This document shows positions 26,568 through 35,030 of a stretch of 64,000 nucleotides of DNA, one piece after another (within the stretch, counting starts at the first letter, position 1; every line of letters begins with the position of its first letter). The notes below the pieces were generated by a model that worked only from the letters and a program-made list of their open reading frames with translations, made no database searches and was not told the origin of the DNA. A program made the position numbers and the translations under genes. Origin of the DNA: Lachnospiraceae bacterium (GTDB lineage: Bacteria; Bacillota; Clostridia; Lachnospirales; Lachnospiraceae); contig JAAVYA010000037.1 in assembly GCA_022790855.1 (NCBI GenBank), forward strand, positions 1 to 64,000, in the 5' to 3' direction.

Positions 26568-26982
26568 GGCGCAGAAAACAAGTTTCAGACACATTCTAAG
26601 AAGGGGTATGATGCTGTAGAACAAATGCAGGGCAATTCTGAAATAAGGAATCAGCGGAAGCGGTATTACAAGGAGGATTTGCAAATGCCTCAAATTTTTA
26701 AGTTCGATGGTATGAGTATTTTGGCGAAATTAGTTATTATTGCTGATTTACTATAGAGGTGTATATCGCAAATTCCCGAAAAATGGCGAAATATGTCAAT
26801 AACATCATAAGACGGCAATATAATCCGTGTTATACTTTTTACAGTAGTATTCTGTAGAAATATAACATGGATTTTTTTGATCAAGACACGGATGCAAGGA
26901 AAAGTAAAGGCTCAGAAGTATCAATGCGGCCTGTCACAGGCGGGATTCTGACAAAAAGATTCCATTTTAAGGGGAGATAGGA
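26568..26982. other. 415-base intergenic region before the defence-like operon
   Basis: It contains one short open frame at 26685-26756 (23 codons, MPQIFKFDG...), placed nine bases after a very good AGGAGG. Its first residues resemble the beginning of DUF4160-type small proteins, but the rest does not, so it is either a relic or a leader peptide. A TATAAT at 26819-26824 is a possible -10 without a convincing -35, and a long palindrome lies at 26829-26866. The region is AT-rich compared with its flanks. Confidence 0.5.
26829..26866. promoter_or_regulatory. 38-bp imperfect palindrome, candidate operator
   Basis: GTTATA and TATAAC form the outer arms and TACAG and CTGTA the inner arms around TAGTATT. 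Only a small bulge separates the arms. It sits 10-50 bases after a possible -10 box, suitable for repressor binding or for an RNA hairpin in the leader of the three-gene operon. Confidence 0.5.
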
Positions 26983-27993
26983 ATGAAGAAACATACTGGG
27001 GGAAAGAGGGAGAACCGCCGGAACATAAAAATTTTGGATAAATGCCGGAATTTATGTAGAAGCAAGCGCTGGCGAATAGCGGTTCTTTTTTTACTTGGCG
27101 GCATGTTAATAGCGTCAGGGATTGGGCTTCATTATAAAAGCAGGGTAAGAAAGATTCCTACTTGGAGTAAGGAAGGCCCCTTGATCCAGGTTGCCTGTGA
27201 CAAGCCGGAAAAAGGACTTTCTATTAATTCTTTGACAGAAGAAGATGGTAAGACAACACTTACTTTTTTCTCGAATGATGGGAGCGGAAAGCAATATCAT
27301 GTATGGGTCTATGTGAGCTCTGATCCCAAGGCGCCTGTGGCATGGAGTATTCACCCAGAAGCAGGGAATGTGGAAAATTGCATGGGGACTCTTTGGGAGG
27401 AGAAAACGGCAGAGGTAGAACCGTCTGGAAAATACAGCGGCTTGGCCACCAGAACCATGTTTAAGATTACATTTGGAGGAAGTGATTTGCCTATGGCGGA
27501 GATTCAACTGGCAGAGCAGAAGGATCGTGCTGTGTACAGGGAAAATGGGATTTATAGGCCCCGTTTGCCTCGGATCAGGCCATGGAATGTAAAAGCAAAG
27601 CAGTATGCACAAAAAGGGCTTATTGATTCCTCAGGGGTATATTACAAATATGCAGAAACAGGAGGAAAGGAGCCGTATGGTCCGGACATCAATGATGAGA
27701 AAATGTATTGTCCGGACCTGGATATTGGAGGAACCTATGCAAATGCATCTGCTATCCTGCAGAATGATCTGGAGCTTTCTGTGGTTTCTCCTGATACGGA
27801 GAGCCAATATCCTGCGTTGTGGTGGAGGAAACAGATGTTTTTTGAGCCATTGGTGCAATTCCAGGATAGGAAATGGGAAGCAGATATAAAACGAAACAAT
27901 TTGATTGGCGGACTTCTCATCGGCCTGGGAGTGAATGTGTGTTCCGCTCTGGCGGGGTATGTGTTCCGTAATAGACAGGGGGTGCGGGAATGA
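26983..27993 (+). CDS. Membrane-anchored protein A of Mrr-NACHT operon
   Basis: 336 aa. A basic cytoplasmic start of about 30 residues leads into a hydrophobic helix (IAVLFLLGGMLIASGIGL), then about 250 residues probably outside the membrane, then a second helix near the end (NLIGGLLIGLGVNVCSALAGYVF) and a short basic tail. The outer domain has many beta-like stretches and no motif I can name. The next protein has the same plan and matching landmarks (GIG, VPLW/IPTW then GP, PRLPRIRP versus IRMPQIS), so the two are probably distant paralogues. It overlaps that gene by 4 bases. A sensor or envelope effector role is inferred from the operon. Confidence 0.6.
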   Translation: MKKHTGGKRENRRNIKILDKCRNLCRSKRWRIAVLFLLGGMLIASGIGLHYKSRVRKIPTWSKEGPLIQVACDKPEKGLSINSLTEEDGKTTLTFFSNDGSGKQYHVWVYVSSDPKAPVAWSIHPEAGNVENCMGTLWEEKTAEVEPSGKYSGLATRTMFKITFGGSDLPMAEIQLAEQKDRAVYRENGIYRPRLPRIRPWNVKAKQYAQKGLIDSSGVYYKYAETGGKEPYGPDINDEKMYCPDLDIGGTYANASAILQNDLELSVVSPDTESQYPALWWRKQMFFEPLVQFQDRKWEADIKRNNLIGGLLIGLGVNVCSALAGYVFRNRQGVRE

Positions 27994-29006
27994 GCAACCG
28001 CAATCATAAAAAGGTGCCGGAAAAAAGAAGGAAAGAAAGGCGGTACGATCTTGTAAAAGGTTGTCTGGGATTGCTGCTGTTGATAGCAGGGATTGGAATG
28101 GGCCTGGATACTGCCCGTTTGGAGGAAGTTCCCCTGTGGGTAACTGCAGGGCCTGATATCACTGTCTATCAGGAAGGGCTGTCTGCCGCAGATATCAATG
28201 TGGAATGTCTTTTGCAGGATGGACAGATCGAACTGAAATTGTTTCCCGGGGAGCAGATGGAGGAGGAGGTAAACGTCTGGCTGTCAGTAACGGATCTTTT
28301 TTTCCCATATCAATGGAAAACCTACGGCATGGATGAGATGCTTGTGGGACATATAGAAACAGAGTCCTATGATGTGCCTGAAAACTTTCCCCAGGAGAAG
28401 GTTTTGACCTCTGTAAAGAGCCAAAGGCAGGAGGGTGAAACACAGATTGCATGGTTCTTAGCCACATTAAGGCCAGGGAAAGCCGGCTGCCGTCTGCATA
28501 TGGAGATGGATCCGGAAAGTCTTCAGTATGAGAAAAAGGGATATGTGAACATCCGAATGCCCCAGATTTCTGCATCCCGGGAAAACCAGGTATACGAAAT
28601 GGACAGTGGGGATTTAAAGGCATTTCTGGAATCTGGAGATATGGATTTGAGAGGTGTTTTTGCAAGTTATATGATAAATGGAAAGGAATTGATGATGCCA
28701 AAGTTGCATATCGCAAGCGCTTATAAATGGGATGATGGTAAAGAATCTTATCGCCAGCTGGCCAGCGTTCGTCCGGAACAAACAGAAATCGTCAATGGGT
28801 ATATCAATTGGCAGTCGGAGGTACAATGGCTGCCAGCAGTTACCATACACGACGCTTCTTATGAAAAAGGAGAAATATTTCAAAGCCTGCTGGGAGGTAT
28901 TTTGATTACAGTGGGCAGCGGAATGGTCATTGCCCCTGCCGTAAGGTGGCTGGAGCAGGGCAAGACGCCAGATCAAAGGCCGGCGGTGAGGCAGAAGAGA
29001 AGATGA
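27990..29006 (+). CDS. Membrane-anchored protein B of Mrr-NACHT operon
   Basis: 338 aa with the same design as protein A: a basic N-terminus, a helix at about residues 22-42 (CLGLLLLIAGIGMGL), a roughly 250-residue outer domain with EVPLWVTAGPDITV directly after the helix, a C-terminal helix (LLGGILITVGSGMVIAPAV) and a basic tail. It starts within the stop codon of protein A (ATGA) and ends 18 bases before the NACHT gene, which has its own GGAAGGAG. No known domain recognised. Stoichiometric production with protein A suggests a heteromeric membrane complex. Confidence 0.6.
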   Translation: MSNRNHKKVPEKRRKERRYDLVKGCLGLLLLIAGIGMGLDTARLEEVPLWVTAGPDITVYQEGLSAADINVECLLQDGQIELKLFPGEQMEEEVNVWLSVTDLFFPYQWKTYGMDEMLVGHIETESYDVPENFPQEKVLTSVKSQRQEGETQIAWFLATLRPGKAGCRLHMEMDPESLQYEKKGYVNIRMPQISASRENQVYEMDSGDLKAFLESGDMDLRGVFASYMINGKELMMPKLHIASAYKWDDGKESYRQLASVRPEQTEIVNGYINWQSEVQWLPAVTIHDASYEKGEIFQSLLGGILITVGSGMVIAPAVRWLEQGKTPDQRPAVRQKRR

Positions 29007-29024
29007 TGGGAAGGAGAATCGATC

Positions 29025-32000
29025 ATGCTATATAATTTCGATCATATGGATCCAGATTCCTTTGAATGGATGGTAAGAAGCCTGAATGAAAAAGTATTCG
29101 GAGTGAGATGCGAACAATATGGCCTGGGGCCGGACGGGCAGCGGGAATTTACCTTTGAAGGGGAAATAACGGATGTTGCCGGCGTGGTTTTTCAGGGAAA
29201 GACCATGGGCCAAGTAAAATATAAATTCCCGATCAGCAAAAAAGATGATTATACATGGCTGAAAGAGGAAATAGACGGGGAGCTGTCCCGGTTCCGGGAA
29301 AAGGAACCGGAATACCTGCCGGATCATTATATCCTTTACACCAATGTGGTCTTAACGCCTGGGAAAGATCACGGGGTAAAGGATAAGATCAACAAATATA
29401 TAGCGGAAAACAACGATATCATAGATGATTTTATTGTGCGGGGATACGATGAAATCTGTGCGCTGCTGGAAAACAACCGGGATGTGGCCACTGCTTATGC
29501 CAGCCATATCCTGCCGGGGGATCTGCTTATGGAGGTCTTACAGGAGTACCTGGATCGAGAGAATTATCTTCCGATGCTGAAAACATATCTTGCCTATGAA
29601 TTTCAGGGGGAATTGTGTACCAGGATGGAGCAGGCCGGTTCTTTTACCGAACAAAAGGTGTCCATCGAGCGGGTATGCGTAGACATTCAGGTGCAGAACC
29701 GCAAAGAGGACAAGGTGGAGAAGTTTGCCGAAATGGTAATCCGGTTAGGGAATGGGGTTTTGGGATACCGAAAGAAGCAGGAGCGTTCCGGGGAAGAGGC
29801 GCGGCTGCAGCAGGATGAGAATTTTGTATTGATTGGAGGGCCGGGACAGGGAAAGACTACCATATGCCAGTTCATTGCCCAGATTTACCGGGCAAATTAT
29901 TTATATCAAATGGGGGACCGCTCCCAGGAAGTACTGGATTTTAGAAGGGAGATCAAAAAAGAGTATTCTTACGAGGCTTCCTGTACCAGGATTCCTTTTA
30001 AAATCGTGCTGCGGGATTATGCGGCCTGGATCCGGCAGAGGAAAGAGAGGGGGAAGGAAGAAAATATATCGGTAATTGCATATATGCAGTACAAAATAAA
30101 GGGACAGGAAGGGGAGGAACCTTCCTCTAAGATGATCCGTAACATGCTGGGGCAGCTTGCATGGATTTTCTTTTTCGACGGACTGGATGAAGTGCCGGAC
30201 AGCTCCAACCGGAAAGAGGTGCTGGCGCAGATTCACAATTTTATTGTATTGGAGCTGCGGGAGGCGTCCGGCGACTGTATGGTGGTTGGGACAACTAGGG
30301 CGCAGGGCTATAACAATGATTTTGGAGAAAAAAGATATCAGCATTTGGAGGTTTTAGAGCTTTCTAGGGATGATTGTTTACGATATGTGGAAAAATTATT
30401 TTCCGTTATGGAGAGCCAGTGGGAAAAACGGCGGGAATATATTGAGATTATGAAAGAGGCAATGAGGGATGAAACCATTGCCCGGCTGATGAAGACGCCT
30501 TTGCAGGCTACGATCATTTCGATTCTGGTAAAAAGCGGCGGAAAGCCGCCTCATGAGCGGTATTCACTTTTTCAGCAATATTATGAAACCATGGTGCGCA
30601 GGGAAAAGCAAAAGAAGGTGATCGTGACCTTGAATGATAAGACGGAATGGATGGAAGACATCCATTTGCTTACCGCCAATCGGATGCAGGAAGAGTCGGA
30701 AGAGGAGAAAAATCCTTCGGCGGAAATCAGCAGGGAAGCCTTAGAGAGTCTGCTTAAGGATTACATCGAAGAAAAGCAGGACGATTATTATGAGCAGCAG
30801 GCGCCGGTGGAACAGAAAGTGCAGGAATTTTTAGCTGTCATTACCCAGCGTCTGTGCTTTTTGGTGGAGAACCGGGCGGGGCATTACAGTTATTCCATTC
30901 GGAGTATGCAGGAATATTTTGCAGGAACCTATCTGGTGAAAAAGTTTGGGGAGATGGATGGGCTGAATAATATAAGAAGGATTGCGTACAGTTCCTACTG
31001 GCGGAACGCCCTGTTGTTTTCCCTGGGATATATTGAAGTACAAAGAGAATGCATGGAGAAGGAGATCGGACAGCTTTGTGAGGAAATGAACGGGAAAGAA
31101 AATATTATCCGGGAAGATTACACGGCGGATAATATCTGCCTGTTTGGAAGCCAGTTGGCGTTGGATATTCTGATTGAAGATCTGTTCCGTGGGAGAACTC
31201 AGGATAAATACATAGAATTGGCAGCCAGGGTATTGGAATTTAGAGGACACCAGGCGATTGGGAAGTTCAGGCTGTTGTCTGGGGTTGCCTGTGAAAAATT
31301 GCTGCGTTATGTAAAGGAACGCCATCCGAACAAAGGAAAGACGTTATATCTCTTATTGTACTTAAATGAGAACGATAAGAACAAGCTGGATGGGGAAGTG
31401 ATATCATTTTTAGAAGGCGTTGCAGAAGAAATAAGAGCAAATGCTTATATAGATGCTTTGACCTTGGGTGTTGGCGTGGGGAAAGAATTGAGAAAGGTTC
31501 TTGTAGAAAAAATAGTTGCTTATTTAGAGGAAGGGAAGGTAAAATATTTGCTTTCTGCCAGAACTCTTGAAAAAATATTGCGTACATACCAGAAAGAAGC
31601 ATCTGTACCTTTGAAAAGAGAATTATTTTTACAGATGCTTTCTAAAGATAAAATGTACTGGAAAAGAGAAGGAGAGTTTATATTTGGAAAAGGAATCCTG
31701 GAAGAGGCAGTTCGTTGTTTTTGGCCGCGAAATTCCAAGAACCGTTGGAATAATAGTGTGGATATGTCGCCATCTGTCGATTTAATATGGCTGGGTGGAA
31801 TGACTTCTAAAGCTTCTTCAGGTCAACTGATGGAGAAATTAGAAGAAATGAAACTGGATTTTTTGCTTGCATTTTGCAGCTTCCGTAAGGCTCCTACGCT
31901 TTGCGGTTATCGGGAGCTTTTAGAAAGGGCGGAGCAAGAAGAGGCATGTATCAGAGATGTGTACTTAAGAATGCTGCAGTTTTTTATACCTAATCGAACA

Positions 32001-32948
32001 TATGAAAGCGAAGAAGCGTTTCAAAATATGATAAAGTCAGAGTATAAAGAGGTGCAAATGCTTTATCGGGGAGAAATGAAAGAGTTGATGAAAAAGGAAA
32101 GTACATTGCAGTTCGAGTATTCTGTGGAATGCCAAGATTTTGTATTTGATGAGTTATTTAAAGAGGGGGTTTTGTCAATGGAAGAGCTCCCCGAAATAAG
32201 CGGGCGGTTCTTGAAAATCTTTCTGTTTGTGGCAGAAGTGCAGCTGCAAGAGAGAGAAAGGAAAGGTTTCTTGTCGGAGCAGACGGCGGACAGGATGATC
32301 CATTTGCTCATGGCGGCGAAACAGAAAGAGGTTTATCGCGTAAGAACCTGTGAAATAGCTGCAGTTTTAGCAGCGTCTCAATATAGAAAGAAATTGTGGG
32401 AACTTTTGCCAGATTTTATAATGCCAGAAGATTTGATCAGCAAGAAGATAGATGATGTCTATAGTACCTTTTCAGTTACAAGGCTATGTATGGATATTGT
32501 AGAAATGAAAGCGGCTGTTTCTAATATTATAGAAAAGGTATGTTACGATGGGCAGGAAAGTAACTACTTGTCATTTATTCCCCTAATTATATCCGCCCCA
32601 TTGAATATCAATGACTGCATTTCCCAAAGCCAGTTAGAGAAATTAAAGCAGCTTTCCTATGTGGTACCGGCAAATGAATTGGCGGCAAAGCTGATTCAAT
32701 TATGTATGGAGGAACAAGATTCAACGCAATTATTGTTAAAAGAGATATTTTCTCTGAACATAAAGCAGGACATTATCTACAAAGAATTGGTAAGTATGCT
32801 CCGGTTCTGCGGTGGGAAAAACAGGGAGCAGGTACGGGTATGCCTTTACTTGCGTTTGGACCAGCAGGAAGAAAGGGACAGCTTTAAAATCAGACAAGAA
32901 CTTTTAAGGGATCTGCAGGAAGACAGGTGCGGTGCGGCCGCCAGATAA
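29025..32948 (+). CDS. STAND NTPase: Mrr-like nuclease domain plus NACHT module
   Basis: 1307 aa. The first 160 residues resemble Mrr-type PD-(D/E)xK nucleases: GPDG at 35-38, Glu41, then Q63-V-K65 fit the GPDGGxD...QxK arrangement. The NACHT ATPase has Walker A GGPGQGKTT at 271-279 and Walker B FFFDGLDEVPD with Asp385 and Asp388-Glu389, followed by a GTTRAQGYNN sensor segment. The remaining 650 residues are mostly helical, with no clear LRR, WD40 or TPR repeats, and would be the ligand-sensing part. The layout is that of bacterial NACHT/Avs-type antiphage proteins: sensing triggers oligomerisation and DNA cleavage. Here it is third in an operon with two membrane proteins, which is unusual. 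Family assignment is good; antiviral function is inferred. Confidence 0.85.
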   Translation: MLYNFDHMDPDSFEWMVRSLNEKVFGVRCEQYGLGPDGQREFTFEGEITDVAGVVFQGKTMGQVKYKFPISKKDDYTWLKEEIDGELSRFREKEPEYLPDHYILYTNVVLTPGKDHGVKDKINKYIAENNDIIDDFIVRGYDEICALLENNRDVATAYASHILPGDLLMEVLQEYLDRENYLPMLKTYLAYEFQGELCTRMEQAGSFTEQKVSIERVCVDIQVQNRKEDKVEKFAEMVIRLGNGVLGYRKKQERSGEEARLQQDENFVLIGGPGQGKTTICQFIAQIYRANYLYQMGDRSQEVLDFRREIKKEYSYEASCTRIPFKIVLRDYAAWIRQRKERGKEENISVIAYMQYKIKGQEGEEPSSKMIRNMLGQLAWIFFFDGLDEVPDSSNRKEVLAQIHNFIVLELREASGDCMVVGTTRAQGYNNDFGEKRYQHLEVLELSRDDCLRYVEKLFSVMESQWEKRREYIEIMKEAMRDETIARLMKTPLQATIISILVKSGGKPPHERYSLFQQYYETMVRREKQKKVIVTLNDKTEWMEDIHLLTANRMQEESEEEKNPSAEISREALESLLKDYIEEKQDDYYEQQAPVEQKVQEFLAVITQRLCFLVENRAGHYSYSIRSMQEYFAGTYLVKKFGEMDGLNNIRRIAYSSYWRNALLFSLGYIEVQRECMEKEIGQLCEEMNGKENIIREDYTADNICLFGSQLALDILIEDLFRGRTQDKYIELAARVLEFRGHQAIGKFRLLSGVACEKLLRYVKERHPNKGKTLYLLLYLNENDKNKLDGEVISFLEGVAEEIRANAYIDALTLGVGVGKELRKVLVEKIVAYLEEGKVKYLLSARTLEKILRTYQKEASVPLKRELFLQMLSKDKMYWKREGEFIFGKGILEEAVRCFWPRNSKNRWNNSVDMSPSVDLIWLGGMTSKASSGQLMEKLEEMKLDFLLAFCSFRKAPTLCGYRELLERAEQEEACIRDVYLRMLQFFIPNRTYESEEAFQNMIKSEYKEVQMLYRGEMKELMKKESTLQFEYSVECQDFVFDELFKEGVLSMEELPEISGRFLKIFLFVAEVQLQERERKGFLSEQTADRMIHLLMAAKQKEVYRVRTCEIAAVLAASQYRKKLWELLPDFIMPEDLISKKIDDVYSTFSVTRLCMDIVEMKAAVSNIIEKVCYDGQESNYLSFIPLIISAPLNINDCISQSQLEKLKQLSYVVPANELAAKLIQLCMEEQDSTQLLLKEIFSLNIKQDIIYKELVSMLRFCGGKNREQVRVCLYLRLDQQEERDSFKIRQELLRDLQEDRCGAAAR

Positions 32949-32961
32949 TATGGAAGTACAA

Positions 32962-33011
32962 AAAACTTCCGTGTTCCTGGTTTCTATATGCCCAGGTACA
33001 CGGAAGTTTTT
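32962..33011. terminator. Bidirectional rho-independent terminator
   Basis: AACTTCCGTG and CACGGAAGTT pair, extended by CCTGG and CCAGG closer to the loop. T-rich flanks follow on the plus side and an A run precedes it, so it also works on the minus strand. It ends the NACHT operon and faces the toxin gene from the other side. Confidence 0.85.
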
Positions 33012-33060
33012 GCAGTTACATATTCAGAACACATGCAATATCAGAAAAATCAATAAACAG

Positions 33061-33138
33061 GTCGTCATAGATATTGACCTTGATGGTAGAATCAAAGGAA
33101 TACTGGACGTTCAGCATATTTCCTTTATTATCCTATAA
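33061..33138 (+). pseudogene. Possible C-terminal relic of a DUF2283-like protein
   Basis: The stretch VVIDIDLDGRIKGILDVQHI resembles the closing strand pair of DUF2283 proteins (xVxDxDxxGxIVGIEIL). No start codon or N-terminal half of such a protein precedes it. It may be debris from another toxin-antitoxin-type gene. Confidence 0.3.
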
Positions 33139-33549
33139 ATCTTTAACCATTTCTATCCATGTAGCCGGCGTCATAACGGGCAGTAAGGCATCCGCATAAT
33201 CTTTACGATTTCCTGTGATGATATAATCCATCCTACTGTTTTTCCCTGTCATGTACTGAACACAATCTTCAAAATCTTTCCATTTTTGACCAAACGCATC
33301 CATAATATCTTTATCTGTTACAGAAAGGATTGCCACCAACTGGAAAATATTTTCCATCACAGCATATGTCCGACTTGTATCGTGTGTTTCTTTACGGATG
33401 ATATAAAAAAGATCTGTTACGGAAGATGCTGTTATGTATGCACTGGCTCCAGCCTCCTTTACCTGTCGGAATAATTCCATAGAAATATCACAGCCACTAC
33501 GTTTAAACACCATGTCAAGAATCACATTGGTATCAATTAATAACTTCAT
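33133..33549 (-). CDS. PIN-domain ribonuclease, VapC-type toxin
   Basis: 138 aa from the ATG at 33549. The protein begins MKLLIDTNVILDM, giving the first acidic metal ligand, and ends with FEDCVQYMTGKNSRMDYIITGNRKDY, the later acidic cluster of the PIN domain. A longer frame from 33612 would lie within the antitoxin. It should cleave RNA when freed from its partner. Its start overlaps the upstream gene's end by 17 bases, a typical toxin-antitoxin arrangement. Confidence 0.85.
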   Translation of the reverse strand: MKLLIDTNVILDMVFKRSGCDISMELFRQVKEAGASAYITASSVTDLFYIIRKETHDTSRTYAVMENIFQLVAILSVTDKDIMDAFGQKWKDFEDCVQYMTGKNSRMDYIITGNRKDYADALLPVMTPATWIEMVKDL

Positions 33550-33769
33550 ATCTTTCCTGTATCCTTTCAGATCTGTATTCCTCCAGTGACTTTCCCGTAT
33601 CGGGAACAGCACCTACAATATTTCTGAAAATATCATCTAAGGGCTCTGTAGAGGCAGGTTTTTCTATTATCTGCCTTGAACTGAGGAACTGCACAAAACT
33701 ATATATTGTTTCTATCTGGTTTTCCGGTAGCGTGTTTAACAGATTTATCATTTTCTCCAATGTTGACAT
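33533..33769 (-). CDS. Antitoxin partner of the PIN toxin
   Basis: 78 aa from the ATG at 33769, seven bases after AAGGAG; an ATG at 33775 is too close to that site. MSTLEKMINLLNTLPENQIETIYSFVQFL forms two short helices of the kind found in dimerising antitoxins, and the charged tail with SLEEYRSERIQERY would wrap the toxin. No standard DNA-binding domain is obvious. It precedes and overlaps the toxin gene. Role assigned mainly from context. Confidence 0.7.
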   Translation of the reverse strand: MSTLEKMINLLNTLPENQIETIYSFVQFLSSRQIIEKPASTEPLDDIFRNIVGAVPDTGKSLEEYRSERIQERYEVIN

Positions 33770-33914
33770 AATCATTCTCCTTCCGAAAATCTATGAGGTT
33801 GTTTTTCTTTATATATTATATCATTCTCCGTACAAATTAACTACTACTTTTTCTGTTGTAGATCGTGCGTGTAGTTGTCAATAGTTACTTGTCGTGGGGA
33901 AACGCAAAAAACCA

Positions 33915-33943
33915 TTGCCAGAATCCCTTTCTTTGCGTATAAT
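33915..33943 (+). promoter_or_regulatory. Promoter of the capEFG operon
   Basis: TTGCCA at 33915-33920, a 17-base spacer and TATAAT at 33938-33943. The leader would be about 45 bases, with GAGGAGAG before the ATG at 33996. Confidence 0.8.
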
Positions 33944-33995
33944 GAGAAAAGACTTTGCAAAAGCAGAAAGCTTTGAGAGAAGAGGAGAGCGACCT

Positions 33996-35030
33996 ATGTT
34001 TGAAAATAAGACGTTATTGATTACAGGAGGGACAGGTTCTTTTGGCAATGCCGTATTGAACCGATTCCTGGATACGGACATTGGTGAGATCCGTATTTTC
34101 TCCAGAGATGAGAAAAAGCAGGATGATATGCGCCATGAATACCAGTCCAGATATCCCAGGCAGTTTGAGAAAATAAGGTTCCATATTGGAGATGTGAGGG
34201 ATCTGCAGAGCGTGAAAAACGCCATGTACGGCGTAGATTACATCTTTCATGCCGCAGCCTTAAAGCAAGTTCCCTCCTGTGAATTTTTCCCTTTAGAGGC
34301 AGTAAAAACCAATGTGATGGGAACAGACAACGTATTGACGGCTGCCATTGAGGCGGGGGTGAAGAAAGTCATCTGCCTGTCCACCGATAAAGCGGCCTAC
34401 CCGGTAAATGCCATGGGCACATCAAAAGCCATGATGGAAAAAGTCATTGTGGCCAAATCCAGGACCGTATCCCCAAAGCAGACAAGCATTTGCTGTACCC
34501 GTTACGGCAATGTCATGTGTTCCAGGGGATCGGTCATTCCGTTGTTTATTGAACAGATCCGCCAGGGCCAGCCAATGACAGTGACGGAACCCTCCATGAC
34601 TCGTTTCATTATGAGCCTGGAAGAGGCGGTGGAGCTGGTGATTTTTGCGTTCCAAAATGCAGAAAGCGGCGATATTATGGTGCAGAAGGCTCCGGCTTGC
34701 ACGATAGAAGTGTTAGCCAGGGCAGTAGCGGAACTCTTTGACCCGGGCCATGAGATCAAAGTGATCGGCATCCGCCATGGGGAAAAGATGTACGAGACAT
34801 TGCTTACCAATGAAGAATGCGCCAATGCTGTGGATATGGGAGCGTTCTACCGGGTGCCTTGTGACAAACGGGATTTGAATTACGACAATTATTTTAAGAA
34901 CGGAAATACGGAGCGCACGAAGCTTACAGAGTTTAATTCCAGCAATACTCAGCTTTTGGACGTGGAGCAGGTAAAAGAAAAACTGCTGGAGTTATCTTAT
35001 ATCCGGGAAGAATTGGAGAAAACACCATGA
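33996..35030 (+). CDS. capE: UDP-GlcNAc 4,6-dehydratase (5-inverting), CapE/FnlA type
   Basis: 344 aa. LLITGGTGSFGNAVLNRF is the nucleotide-binding loop; LSTDKAAYPVNAMGTSKAMM carries the catalytic Thr-Asp-Lys set, with Met in place of the usual SDR Tyr, a feature of CapE. With capF and capG directly downstream (4- and 8-base overlaps) it performs the first step from UDP-GlcNAc to UDP-N-acetyl-L-fucosamine. The start at 33996 is preferred over a longer frame at 33894 because of GAGGAGAG and because the longer start overlaps the promoter. Confidence 0.9.
   Translation: MFENKTLLITGGTGSFGNAVLNRFLDTDIGEIRIFSRDEKKQDDMRHEYQSRYPRQFEKIRFHIGDVRDLQSVKNAMYGVDYIFHAAALKQVPSCEFFPLEAVKTNVMGTDNVLTAAIEAGVKKVICLSTDKAAYPVNAMGTSKAMMEKVIVAKSRTVSPKQTSICCTRYGNVMCSRGSVIPLFIEQIRQGQPMTVTEPSMTRFIMSLEEAVELVIFAFQNAESGDIMVQKAPACTIEVLARAVAELFDPGHEIKVIGIRHGEKMYETLLTNEECANAVDMGAFYRVPCDKRDLNYDNYFKNGNTERTKLTEFNSSNTQLLDVEQVKEKLLELSYIREELEKTP

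Noticed and set aside
25887-26693. 268-codon minus-strand open frame opposite ugd
   Set aside because: Complete overlap with a strongly conserved enzyme gene; composition typical of antisense translation.
26568-26982. Prophage or insertion-sequence remnant at the island border
   Set aside because: No integrase, transposase or terminal inverted repeats with target duplication could be found.
32932-33138. 68-codon gene on plus strand after the NACHT gene
   Set aside because: Its first half covers the terminator hairpin and it has no ribosome binding site; only the last part resembles a protein family, so it is listed as a relic.
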